A stretch of 64,000 nucleotides of DNA from Solanum dulcamara. Its lineage: Eukaryota; Streptophyta; Magnoliopsida; Solanales; Solanaceae. Below, in pieces: positions 30,861 through 41,769 of this stretch. The DNA lies in assembly GCF_947179165.1 (NCBI RefSeq), contig NC_077238.1:48030293-48094292 (forward strand), written 5' to 3'. Within the stretch, counting starts at the first letter, position 1. Each line of letters opens with the position of its first letter. The notes below the pieces were generated by a model. The model did not search any database and was not told where the DNA came from. It saw only the letters and a program-made list of their open reading frames with translations. The translations under genes were made by a program, and so were the position numbers.

Positions 30861-33742
30861 TCAGACCAAAATTTGGGCCATGATGGTGCCTACTATAACC
30901 CCTTTGTAGGCAAGCCAAACCTAACTCAAGCGGAAGTCAAAACTCATTTAAAATAAATTATTTATAACATAAGAAGGCGGAGACATGAAGAATATAATCA
31001 AAAGAAAATTCAGGCCAAGGTATAGATATGTAAATACGATTAAAAAAATCCAAGAGCCCTGAATGTGACCAAAAATAAAGAAATGACGCTAGACCAAATC
31101 TGAACCTAGTGTCACCTATACTGAAGCTACTTAGTACAAAAGATGACAATATGTATATACAATATAGAACTGACTATCCAAAAAAACAAATAGTAGCCAG
31201 TACAAAAGATGGAAAGTAGCAAGTCTCTAAATGTTGGGATCTCATCACATTCGGATTTGGCACAGCTACGGATGATTAGGCGCGCGCTGGGAGTGGCTCG
31301 AATTGAAAGCTGCATCAAAAAGATATAGAAGTGCAGTATGAGTACCAAAACATGGGGTACTTAGTAGGCATCATAGGCGAACCAAGCTTAGACAGAACAA
31401 ATATATATTAAGCAGCACGATGATACTAATAATAATAGGATAGAAGTATAGAACTACAATTACGGGGCAAGAGGGTACGGAAAGAACATACAATTGTCAA
31501 GTAAATCCAACCTATCTAGTAATCACATAAATAACCTCAACTCATAAATATTGAAAGAATGCATACATGTAAACTGGTAGATATGGATCAATATTTTGCA
31601 AAAGTAGAAAGGAGTGCTTGGAATAACCCTCGAGTTCATCAATATCAAAAAAATAACTGAAATATGTATCAATGGGCTGCCCAAAATTCACACCTCAAGG
31701 TTATAAATATGAAATAATAATGTAGCCAAAGTCAATAAAAGGTCTACCCAGAATCATACCTTGAGCTCATCAACCATGAAATGTCATAAATAAGATATCA
31801 CCAGTATTTCCTTAAATTCCCATATTATTCACCAATCAAAAGTGTTAATCACACCATTTATTCTTTCTAAAAAAGAGTTATTGACACCGTTGAGGAAATC
31901 AAGACAAGTAGCATGTCAAAAATTGTATTTCACTTAAGCTGAGACAACATCCTGTCAAAGGCATCAAATCGCTAACCTGAGACTCTGCTATACCACAAGC
32001 ATGGCCTCCGGCCTAATATTTCAATGTCAAAGTAAATAAGACATAGGCATAAACTAAAATCACAACAAGTGAGCAGCCAAAACCAAGCAAGTCAAACAAG
32101 CGGCATCTTAAATTCAAATTACCTAGAAGAAAGTTCTAAGGATTCTAAGCGATGCAAATAAGTCAAGATAACACCTAGACTAAGGCTCCAATGACTAAAA
32201 CTCAAACTAGTCACTAACGATGATCATCGGCTCTAAATTCCTCAATAGGATATCAAGGACTAAATCACCAACCTAATCACTCGTTACTACTCAAAATATA
32301 TAATTCTAACTAAGCCAAGTCTAATAAGAGTAAACCATAACCTACCTCAAAGACGAAACCACACACAAATCCCTAACCCTGAGATTTTTCTTTTTGGGAT
32401 GCCTCTAAATGAGGCCACTCTATCAACAATGGAATCATAACTTCAATACGGTTGTTATGATATTTAAATTATCGAATTTGGAGACGGGCCAAAATTTGGA
32501 CTAAAAATTGGGAATTGTGGGACCCGCTCTGTAACTGACGGTATTTACTTTGAGAATAGGCCATAGATGCTAAGGATAGCTTGTGCTCTAAAAGGAAACA
32601 AAATTCATACAACCAAACAACTACAACACCAACAAACACCAAAGTCTTCAACTAAGTACAAAAACCACAAAAAAATTAGGGAAAAGGGAAATTTACCTAA
32701 AAAGAAGCCTTTGCTCCTAATTATGAACACACCAATGGATTCCCCTAAAAAATCCACGCACTTCCTTTTGGATCGCAAAAATTGCCCAAATATAGAGAGA
32801 GAAATCGAGTTTGAAAGTTAGTGCTTAAATATGAAAAGGGGACCAAAAAATGGGCCTTTTACGTCGCATAAAAGAGCCCTCGATGTTCGCTTAAGCTACC
32901 ACCTCAAAGAGGCGGGCATCGCTTTAGAGATACCAGGTCGCTTAAGCGATCAACTACTTTAGTAATGGGGTGGTCTCTTTAGCAACCCCTGGCCCCAGGT
33001 GTAGCGACCTCCTGACTTCTTTAGCGGCACTAGCTTTAGCGGCTAGGAGTTGCTTTACTGACAACACCAGATTCCCTACTAGTGCAAAAATGAACTTGCC
33101 ATGCAAAATTCTATGAAGAGGTGTTTCAGATTTTTTTGGAACCCTGTGTGTGCAAATAAGATATGCTACCCAACTGGAAATGACATTCCAAACTCAACAG
33201 ATCGACATATTTCCCAACGAAGGTTGTTTCAGCGAAATGTTGACCAAAGTAAAAGATTTTCAAAAGAAAACATATAAAATGCACAAACGGCCTAAATCTT
33301 ATTCCAAGTACCACCTGAACCATACCAAAGATCGTTTTAGACCAAACTTGGCGTTGTGTATCCAACCGCACTAACAGAGTTTTCATCCAAGTGCATTTAC
33401 TCAAAATGTTGACCAAAATCAAACTTGGCCAAAACTTTAAAGTTAAAATAACAAATCACACAAACTCTAAAAAAAGACTCTAAAGCCCAAACCAACCTTC
33501 CTCCTAGACCCAAATGGAACTTTTGAGCTGATGGAATCGTCAAAATTCTCACATGATGCCTGATTATCTAAATGTTGTCTAAAGTCAATTCTTTCAAGCC
33601 TGAAGCCTAAAAAATATCCAAACCACAACAAAACTCAACTGACCACCCATCCCAACATACATATGAGCTATAAATAAGATACATAAAAGGTAAAATGATA
33701 AAAAGATGCATAAGTACGAAAATGACATTGGAGGTCATTATA
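30861..33742 (-). repeat. Element D 3' LTR
   Basis: About 2.88 kb. On the minus strand it starts TATAATGACC (against TGTAATGACC in element A) right after the end of pol. It contains a cluster of 'cgcttaagc/cgctttagc' words at 32,870-33,060, including the perfect palindrome TCGCTTAAGCGA at 32,938-32,949. The open frames at 30,958-31,348, 32,469-32,821 and 33,126-33,422 have no domains and fall inside the LTR. The bases outside its left end read 'gatacctatca', similar to a primer-site context. Confidence 0.7.
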
Positions 33743-33789
33743 ACATCCACTACTAAAAGGACTTTCATCATCAAAAGTCAAGAAATAAA

Positions 33790-34020
33790 GATACCTGGTG
33801 GATCAAAAAGATGAAGATATCGGGTACACATGTCCTACTCAGTCTCCTAAGTAGGCTCCTCGGCCAGATGATGCCTCCAATAGAATTTCACCGTTAGGAT
33901 CTCTTTAAACCTCAACTTCCTAACCTGTTTTTCCAAAATAGCTATAGGCTCCTTCTCAAAGGATAAGGACTCATCAAACTGAATCGAATCCTACTAAAGC
34001 ACGTGAAACTCATCTAGAAT
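33790..34020 (-). pseudogene. Element D chromodomain remnant
   Basis: On the minus strand the region reads a linker with 'KQVRKLRFKEI', then 'VKFYWRHHLAEEPT', the chromodomain core of gypsy pol, with stops in place of the usual W/E positions and no open frame longer than about 60 codons. It lies just before the 3' LTR. Confidence 0.6.
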
Positions 34021-34099
34021 ATACCATCACAGCATTGAAGCATCGAACACATGGCGAACACCTGAAAGTAGTGGGGGTAAGGACAACACATAAGCTACC

Positions 34100-34900
34100 T
34101 CCCATACCCATCTTAAGATATCAAAAGGACCAATAAAATTTGGGCTAAGCTTACCCCACCTCCCGAATCTCATCACACCCTTCATGGGCGACACTCACAG
34201 GAATACTCAGTCTCCAACCATAAACTCCAAAGGCCTAACCGTCTGATCAGCATAACTCTTCTGCCAACTCTGGCCAGTACAAAGCCTCTCTTGGATCATT
34301 ATAACTCTATCCATCGAGTCACATAACAAATCAGTTCCCCAAGGCCTACCTCAAAAGCATTAAACCAGCCTACTAGGGAACGACATCTCCTACCATACAA
34401 TTCCTTATAGGGAGTCATATCAATACTCGAATAGCAACTATTATTATATAAGAACTCTAGCTAAGACAAGACTGATCCCACTATAAAGTCCATAGCTATC
34501 CTCTCCCACTTCCACTCTAGAAGGGGTAGTCACTGGATCAAACCACTTGGCCTCTAATGCTCGAACTTAACCTGATGATAGTTCAAGCACCTAGCCATAA
34601 AAGTTGCAATGTCTCATTTCATCCCACACCATAAATAATGCTGCCGTAGGTCATGATACATCTTCGCCGCACCAGGATTAGTAGAATATATGAAATAATG
34701 GACCTCCTCAAGGATGAACTTAACTAGATCTCCAACTCTAGGGACACAGATACGACCCTCGATTCTCAAAATGCCCTCCAAATCTAAGGTCGCCTTATTA
34801 GCCTCCCCACTGAGTACTTTATCATAAATCACCCTTAGTTATGGGTCCTCAAACTACTATGCTAGAATCTTCTCTATAAAGGAGGACCTAGCCTCTACAC
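34100..34900 (-). pseudogene. Element D integrase remnant
   Basis: The best piece, 34,614-34,832, is the N-terminal zinc region: 'LEGILRIEGRICVPRVGDLV' followed by 'EEVHYFIYSTNPGAAKMYHDL' in two short runs (the usual second His of the HHCC set is Asn) and 'QHYLWCGMK'. The core at 34,150-34,600 is detectable only as short conserved words in several frames. Position between RNase H and chromodomain is as expected. Confidence 0.65.
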
Positions 34901-34999
34901 AAGCATCTTTCCTATCTCAGAAATATCAAGACGAACCATTTGGTTAGCTAAGGACTGAATGTCCAAAGCTAAAGGCCAATCCTCAACTGATAAGAATGC

Positions 35000-36260
35000 C
35001 AAACTCCCCATACTCACCACCTTCTAGATCAAAGAATATACTACTACATTTGCCTTGCCCGAGTGATAGAGAATAGTGATGTCATAGTCCTTTAGTAACT
35101 CCAACCACCTGAGTTATCTCAAATTAAGGTCTTTCTGGCTGAATATGTACTGAAGACTATGATGGTCAGTGTAGATCTCACAATGGGCTCTATACAAGTA
35201 ATGCTTCCAAATTTTCAGTGCAAAGACTACCGTCACCAAATCTAAATCATATGTGGTGTATTTCCGCTCATGCACCTTCAACTGCTTGGAAGCATATGCA
35301 ATAACTCTACCCTGTTACATCAAAGGCAACCCAAGCCAACATCTAAAGCTTCACAATACACTGTAAATCCCTAGTCCTTGACAAAAAGAGTAAGAATTAG
35401 AGTTGAAGTCAATAAGGCTTTTAGCTTTAGGAAGCTTGCTTCACACTCGTCAAACCACTAGAAAGGAATATTTTTCTGGGTCAATTTGCTCAAAGGAGCT
35501 ACAATAGAAGAGAACCCTTCCACAAACCATTTGTAATACCCTGTCAACCCAATGAAATTGTGAATCTTAGTAATAGAGGCACAAACTGCCACTATCTTCA
35601 CCGAATCTACCATAATCCCATACTTGGAAACCACGTGCCCTAAGAATGCCAAAAACTCAAGATAAAATTTAGACATGAATTTAGCATACAACTACTAGTC
35701 TCGAAAGTTCTGAATTACTATCCTCAGGTGCTGCTCTCTACTCCTAGAGTAAACTAGAATGTCATCAATGAATACAATGATGAAGGAGTACAAGTAGGGC
35801 CTGAACAGATCATTTATCAAATCCATGAATATTACGGGGGAATTAGTCAACCAGAAAGACATGACTAAGAACTCATAGTGCCCATAGTGAGTCCTAAAAG
35901 CAGTCTTAGGGATATCTGTCTCCCTAATCCTCAACCAGTGATACCTTGACCTCCAGTTTATCTTATATAACACTGTACCCTGGAGCTGATCAAATAAGTC
36001 ACCAATCTGTGGCATCGAGTACCTATTCTTGATGGTCACCTTATTTAGCTACCTATAATCAATACATATAAGCAAGGTATCATCCTTCTTTTTCACGAAC
36101 AAAATAAGAGCACCCCAAGAAGACACACTAGGACTGATAAACCCCTTACTAAAGAGATCATGAAGCTGCACCTTAAGCTCTCTCAAATCAACTAGAGCTA
36201 TCCAATATAGTGGAATAGAGACTTGTTGTGTACCCAACTCAACATCAATATTGAAATCAA
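35000..36260 (-). pseudogene. Element D reverse transcriptase and RNase H remnant
   Basis: 36,049-36,495 is the N-terminal RT ('NVFSTDLPGLSPECDIDFNI', ending 'ICIDYR'). 35,695-36,039 is the palm with '[11 protein letters not shown]', so the catalytic DD pair is intact, but the earlier catalytic Asp is Asn in '[12 protein letters not shown]' and 'FGLTNAP' has become FWLTNSP. 35,458-35,691 is the thumb ('FIGLTGYYKWFVEGFSSIVA'). RNase H follows at 35,000-35,400 with stops. The breaks are stops and small shifts, not large losses. Confidence 0.82.
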
Positions 36261-36479
36261 TATCACACTCAGGAGAAAGACCAGGTAGATCAGTGGAAAA
36301 TACATTAGGTAACTCTCGGACCACTAGAACAGAATCAATAGAAGGAGTGTCAGCACTAGTTTCATGGATAAAAGCAAGATAAGCTAGACACCCTTTTCCC
36401 ACTAACCACTGAGCCCTGAGGATGGATATCACATAACACGGTACATGACTAACTGTACCTTCCCATACAATTGAAAGAA

Positions 36480-36950
36480 TACTAGGCATACACAAGTTAA
36501 CAGTCTAGGAAAAGGAATTCAAAACCGCATAGTGAGTAGACAACCAATCCGTGCCTAGAATCAAGTCACAGTCTACCATATCTAGCATAATAAAGTCTTT
36601 TCTAGTATCATACCCCATAATAGTCACCACACTAAATCGATACACTTGATCCACTATTAAAGAATTACCTATGGGGTAGCCACATGCATTGGCACAAGTA
36701 ATGGATTATATAAAATATCACATCGAGTAACATAATGAGAAGACACATATGAGTAAGTAGACCCTGAATTAAATAAAGCATAGTTAGGCTGATGAGAGAC
36801 AAAGATTGTACATGTGATGATGAAATCCGATGTCTTCGCCTCTATCCTACCTAGAAAGGTATACATATGACTGCGTCCACCTTTACCACCTGTCCAGCTC
36901 GCTTGGGGATCATCCCTGGTATCGTGAAAATTAACACTACCATCATGCAC
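36480..36950 (-). pseudogene. Element D aspartic protease with Asp-to-Asn active site
   Basis: 36,669-36,950 contains 'YALFNSGSTYSYVSSHYV', the retropepsin active-site region in which the Asp of DSGS is Asn. Element A has the same replacement in a different family copy. The piece lies between the zinc knuckle and RT. Confidence 0.75.
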
Positions 36951-36959
36951 ATTCTCTCT

Positions 36960-38280
36960 AGGCGGTTAAACTAGGGCCCTAAGTACTGAACCTATTGACA
37001 TTATGGACTCTGCTGACTCTAGCATCTACGATGGCTAATAGTAGGACATTTCCTAGAAAAGTAATCTGTCACACCACACTCATAGCACATCCCCCTAAAT
37101 AAACCTCCCTGTAATGTCCCGTCTGAACCTGAATAGACACCATGTCCTGAATACCCAGAAGTATGACCCTGAGAAAACTAACCCAAAGTATGGTCTCTCT
37201 GACTACTAACATTTGCTGACCCACCATCGGTAAATTGTGAGGCTGCCTGAACTAGTCTACTAGGTGGATATTGATGTGGATGGCCTCTACCAAAAGAACC
37301 CTTACCATGAGACTAGTATCTGCTGAAGCTATACTGACGGCGAGTCCTCTTATCAATGCCTCCGTAGGCCTCATGAAAAATAACCTAAATAGTGTAGGCA
37401 TGATCGACTATCTATAAGAAAGAATAGCCTGATGTAACCATCTACTCTAGCCAACCTCAAAGGAACAAATAACCCTCTAACAAATCGGCGCACCCATTCC
37501 TTCTCTGTCAGTATAATCATGGTAGCATGCCTATACCAGCACTATAAAATCATCCCTCAGCCCCTCTCTTAAACTATAGGCTACATACTTCTCCAAGAAA
37601 TCCTTGGAGAATTAGGTCTAGGTCATCAGCGGTGATCTTGCGGGTCTGTAGCTAAGATAGGAACTCCACCACTGCTCTGCTAGTCTATCCAGCTAGAAAG
37701 CAGTATAATCAACCCCGTGGGACTCCATCAACCTGAAGTTGTACAACCTCTCCTGGGAACTAACTAGAAACTCATGGGTACCCTCGCCTGTGATACCTAA
37801 GAACTTGGGAGGGGTCAATTTGATAAACTTGCCCAATATCTTTTGCTCCTCCGCATTCATAACCGACCTAGCTGCCATGTGTTGAACAACTGTAGGAATT
37901 GGTTGAATCACTGGACGGGGAGCTGTAGTAGTAGGTTGTAGAACTAGAACCGAATCATACTATGCCCCTGCCTGCCCTGAATTTTGAGTCTTCTCTTAGA
38001 CCTGAAGTCCGACTGAAGTGCTAGGTAGTGTCCCTTCTTGGGTCATACCCTCCATTAAGTATTCTATAGGATTGGTGTGGCCACGAATCCACATAGAGGA
38101 TAGGTTAGATCCTCTGTCGGCTGATGCTCGAACTACTTAATCTTTATATCTGGCTATGATAATGGTATTGTGTCCTAAGGTCTGGTTCGATCACTATGTT
38201 GACCTTGATCCCTACCTTGAGCTGGGGCATAATATATAGGCACAGGGGATCCTCGTCCACCCCTAGTAGATCTCATCCTT
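36960..38280 (-). pseudogene. Element D gag remnant
   Basis: 37,693-37,911 is the capsid entry region ('AEEQKILGKFIKLTPPKFLG', then 'THEFLVSSQERLYNFRLMES'), which matches plant gypsy gag. The zinc knuckle near 37,040-37,090 reads CYECGVTDYFSRKC: CX2CX4-Tyr-X4C, where Tyr stands in for the zinc-binding His. The remaining gag is in fragments over 37,100-38,280. The start cannot be fixed. Confidence 0.7.
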
Positions 38281-38476
38281 CCCATCTGAGAAAGAGTGAA
38301 ACAAATAGGATTTAAAGGTGTTCATCATTAATAACGCATAATCAAAAACTACAATAGTGAATTAATTCCTAGCAATGTCCTATAGCCTCTCAAAGATTGG
38401 ATATGAATATCATCTTACCAATTCGTGGGACTCTACAAGGTACTTGTTCCTATAATGGTAAGACCAATGAACCTAA

Positions 38477-38488
38477 GCTATGATACCA
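38477..38488 (-). other. Element D primer-binding site
   Basis: On the minus strand TGGTATCATAGC, one change from the initiator tRNA-Met primer site, five bases from the presumed LTR end at 38,494. Confidence 0.65.
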
Positions 38489-38493
38489 CTCTA

Positions 38494-39139
38494 TCATAAT
38501 CCAAATCTAGGCCATGATGGCGCCTATTATAATCCCCGAGTAGGCAAGCCAAACCCAACTCAGTAGAAGTCAAAACTCTTTTTAAATAAGTAATTAATAA
38601 AATAAGAAGGAAGTGGAAAGAAGAATATAATCAAAAGAAAAGTTAGCCCAAGGTATAGATATGTAAATACGATACAAAATATATAAAAGACCCAAAAGTG
38701 ACCAATAATGATGAACTGACGCTAGACCGAACCCCGGACCTAGTGTCACCTATACTGGAGGTACTAAGTACAAAAGTTGACAATATCTATATATAATAAA
38801 GAAATGTCTTTCCAAAAATACAAATAGTAGAAAGTACAAAAAAAGGAAAGTAGCATGTATTTGAACGCCAGGAGCTCACCACAATCCAAATTTGGCACAA
38901 CTAAGGATGATTAGGGGTATACTGGGGATGGCTAGAACTGGGAGCTGTATCACAAATATGCAGAAGTATAGTATGAGTACTAAAATATGGGGTACTCAGT
39001 AGGTATCATAGGCCAAACGAACTAAAAAAGAAACAATATATATTAAGCAGCACAATGATACTAATAATAATAAGAGAGAAGCATAGAGTTATGATTACAG
39101 GGAAGTAGGGTACGGAAAGAACATACAATAGTCGAGTGT
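38494..39139 (-). repeat. Element D 5' LTR, truncated
   Basis: About 646 bases matching 30,861-31,500 of the 3' LTR. The match ends at 'acggaaagaacatacaa', after which the sequence switches to the interior of the LTR of element E. More than 2 kb of this LTR is missing. Confidence 0.75.
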
Positions 39140-41298
39140 CATAATCCAGTAGCTACTGGAATGTGCACTAAGTTACAAGACTGTGTCCTATGACCCGTAA
39201 AAGTTTCTATGGGTCATAGGACTGTCCATAGGCCCCATGCCCTTTTATCCTTTAATAAAGCCTATGTGAGCCCCTTAATGACCCACAATAGGGTTTACGG
39301 CCCATAGAAAAGTGGTTGTAGACCCAATGTCCAAATTTCATAAGTCCCTATTTTGGATCATGGTTTCTACTACTAATATTATATGGTCTATAGAAAGTCC
39401 AACAATCTATAGAAGGGTCCGTAGGTGGCCAGAGCCTGTTTTTGATGAGGGTTAGTTTGGTCTTTCCCATCTTTCCAAAACTTAACCCATGCCATTTTGG
39501 GACTAAATTTAGTGTCATTTTAGTAACCAACACGGTTACTTTCTCATTAACACTTATAATCTTTTGAGACCAAGAATTAGAGAGAAGGAGAAGAGCTAGG
39601 GTTCACGACTTTCAAGAAAGATCTTTGAGTTTCTTTTAGATAATCATCTTTTCATGTATGTAAAGCTAATCACATTGTTGGACTAAGTTCTTCCTCATTC
39701 ACTAAATCTTTATTCTGTGAATTTGAGTTTGAGTTTGAGTTTCAATTCTGATAAAGTGATTTCTTGAGTTATCGATAAAAATATTTATTGAGTTCTATTA
39801 TATATTTAAATATTCTTTGATGATTTTCATTCTTTGAGTTCCTGATATGTATGTTCAAGTTTGCATTCACATGAACCCTAGTTGAGTTTTGCACTAATTA
39901 TTTAATGCATTGTTTGAGTTAAAGAATGATATATTTTCATTTAAGAAAGAGTTTGAGCATAGGTTGACTTTTGAGAAGCGTCTTGATTACTATTTTGAGG
40001 ATGAGTATTATTGAGTCTAAATGAATTTCAAAATAATGTATTCAACCATCTACTTTTGAGATTAAGTTGAGAAGTCAAGTTATGCTTTTAAATAAATTCA
40101 TTGAGTTAAGATTTTTATCTATTGTATAGAGAATAGATGAGTTGATAATATTTGAGTTTTGATCTAACTCCCAAAGAGACTAAATAAGTTAATTGAATAC
40201 ATACACTTACTTGAGATATGAGCCTGGTAAATAAATTTATTTTGGAAGTAGTATTGAGAATCGATTTGGATAAGAGTATTGAATAAATCAAATCCCATAA
40301 ACTATGTAGCCAGCATAGAATAGGATCGTATCATTCATTTGGGAAACTCCTAATAGTCCCAAAAGAGGACTTTTTATTGGATCCATAAGATGAGTTTGCA
40401 TTCCTTACCTTGGAAAGGTATTGAACGGCTGTGGCAATGATAATAGTTTATTGTATTATCACGCATTTCATACATGAGGGTTCTCAGTTAGAGATGCTTC
40501 CTTTTAAAATGTATATTTTTATACACTGAGTTGCATTACGTATCCATATCTCTTAAAGCATCATTTTACATATATTAAATGCTTCATTGAGTTGAGATAT
40601 TTTTTATAGTTGAGTTCTTTGAGTTGAGTATCTTTGAGTTAGTTTTCTTTTAGCTATTTTAGATATCGTACATTTCATTTACTGACTCCATTTAGCGTTG
40701 CATCATTTTATGATGCAGACACGTGATAGAGATCCTCAAAAGATGCACCGTTGAAGATCAACTGTCCATCCAACATTGTGGTGAGACCTATTTTTATTCA
40801 GAAGAACTCTTGGGTCTTTACTTTTCTGTCTTCATTATTAGTAGTTGTGGTAGCCATGAACCTGTCCCGATACCTATTCAGTTTCAGTATTTAGAAGCTT
40901 CATAGACTAGTTTCACAGAGTTTGACTTTATTCAATTTTATTCATTTGAGTTATGTTTTGAAAAATTGAGTTACATCTCATATATATTTAAGTATTAAGT
41001 TTGAAACTGAGATAGTTAAGTTTTCCTATACTTGTTGTGCCCATCTGTGCTACTTTCTATACGATAAGTTCTTTCGAGTAGTGTGTTATTATGCCCATCT
41101 ATGTTACTTTCTATAATATAAGTCTTTCGAGTAGTGTGTTAGCATGGCCAAGGATTCATTTGGGAACCAGCGATGGTTTCTGAGTGCCAGCCATACCTAG
41201 GGTGTATACTCGTGGCGTGACTTTAGGCCTCTTATATGGGTGGTCCTATGAGCTGTATAATTTCCAAAGATATGTAGACCTCCTCGTGGAGCACTACA
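39140..41298 (+). repeat. Element E 5' LTR, start missing
   Basis: It enters the LTR at the point equivalent to 41,998 of the other copy ('tcata.tccagta.ctactgg'). It is rich in 'gagttgagt' and 'ttgagttt' words. A tandem duplication of about 52 bases ('gcccatct.tg.tactttctata') lies at 41,037-41,141. The end at 41,298 is inferred from the terminal inverted repeat. Short frames such as 40,723-40,905 and 41,184-41,378 have no domains. Confidence 0.65.
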
Positions 41299-41299
41299 C

Positions 41300-41309
41300 T
41301 AGTATCATT
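41300..41309 (+). other. Element E degenerate primer-binding site
   Basis: TAGTATCATT directly follows the inferred LTR end, one or two changes from the TGGTATCA core of the initiator tRNA-Met primer site. Supported mainly by position. Confidence 0.4.
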
Positions 41310-41510
41310 TTCTATAACTTTTGCTTTCATTCGACTTTACAACTTTTGGGGTCATACATATATTCAAAGCAAAAATAATTGAGAGAAATGCTCATTATTT
41401 ATGTCCAAAGATCTAGGTTGAAGATGTACAAACTCACCTATTAAGATTAGGTTTAGTGTATGTTGGGAGTAAATATCCAAATTCCAAATTTCATAAGTTG
41501 CAGATGAAAG

Positions 41511-41675
41511 AATTCGCTTAAGTTAAAGTCTTGTGGATAAATAAATTTCTTGAGGACATTACATGGGAAGCCGAGGAAGATATTGAATCCAAGTACCCGC
41601 ATTTATTAAATCCTCCTAGTGTCGATGTTGAAGATAATAGTTCTATTCCTATCTTTGAGTTAGTGCCTTCTTGAG
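41511..41675 (+). pseudogene. Element E pol C-terminal chromodomain fragment
   Basis: Translation gives 'VKVLWINKFLEDITWEAEED' followed by 'IESKYPHLLNPP', the end of a gypsy chromodomain, stopping with TGA near 41,675. Nothing of integrase or RT precedes it; the deletion breakpoint lies between about 41,400 and 41,500. A 'ggatgaatgatccc' stretch before the LTR is the degraded polypurine region. Confidence 0.75.
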
Positions 41676-41769
41676 TTGAATTCTTTGAGTTATTGTATTG
41701 TATTCATTCCATAAGTAAATTCTTAGCTTGGTAACCATTCGAGGATGAATGATCCCTTGAGGGATATAT

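Larger units (their letters stand above)
30861..39139 (-). mobile_element. Element D: decayed Ty3/gypsy chromovirus
   Basis: Minus-strand order: truncated 5' LTR (39,139-38,494), primer-binding site, gag, protease, RT, RNase H, integrase, chromodomain, 3' LTR (33,742-30,861). The LTR pair is recognised by shared blocks such as 'ggccatgatggcgcctat', 'aggtatagatatgtaaatacgat' and 'cagtatgagtac.aaa'. Long LTRs and a C-terminal chromodomain make it Tekay/Del-like, as element A is (inference). Stops and shifts are spread over the whole coding part, the protease Asp is Asn and the zinc-knuckle His is Tyr. Confidence 0.85.

Noticed and set aside
30840..30870. A second primer-binding site left of element D's 3' LTR, suggesting a B-like tandem
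   Set aside because: Only 'gatacc' plus a few bases match; too short to separate from chance, so not claimed.
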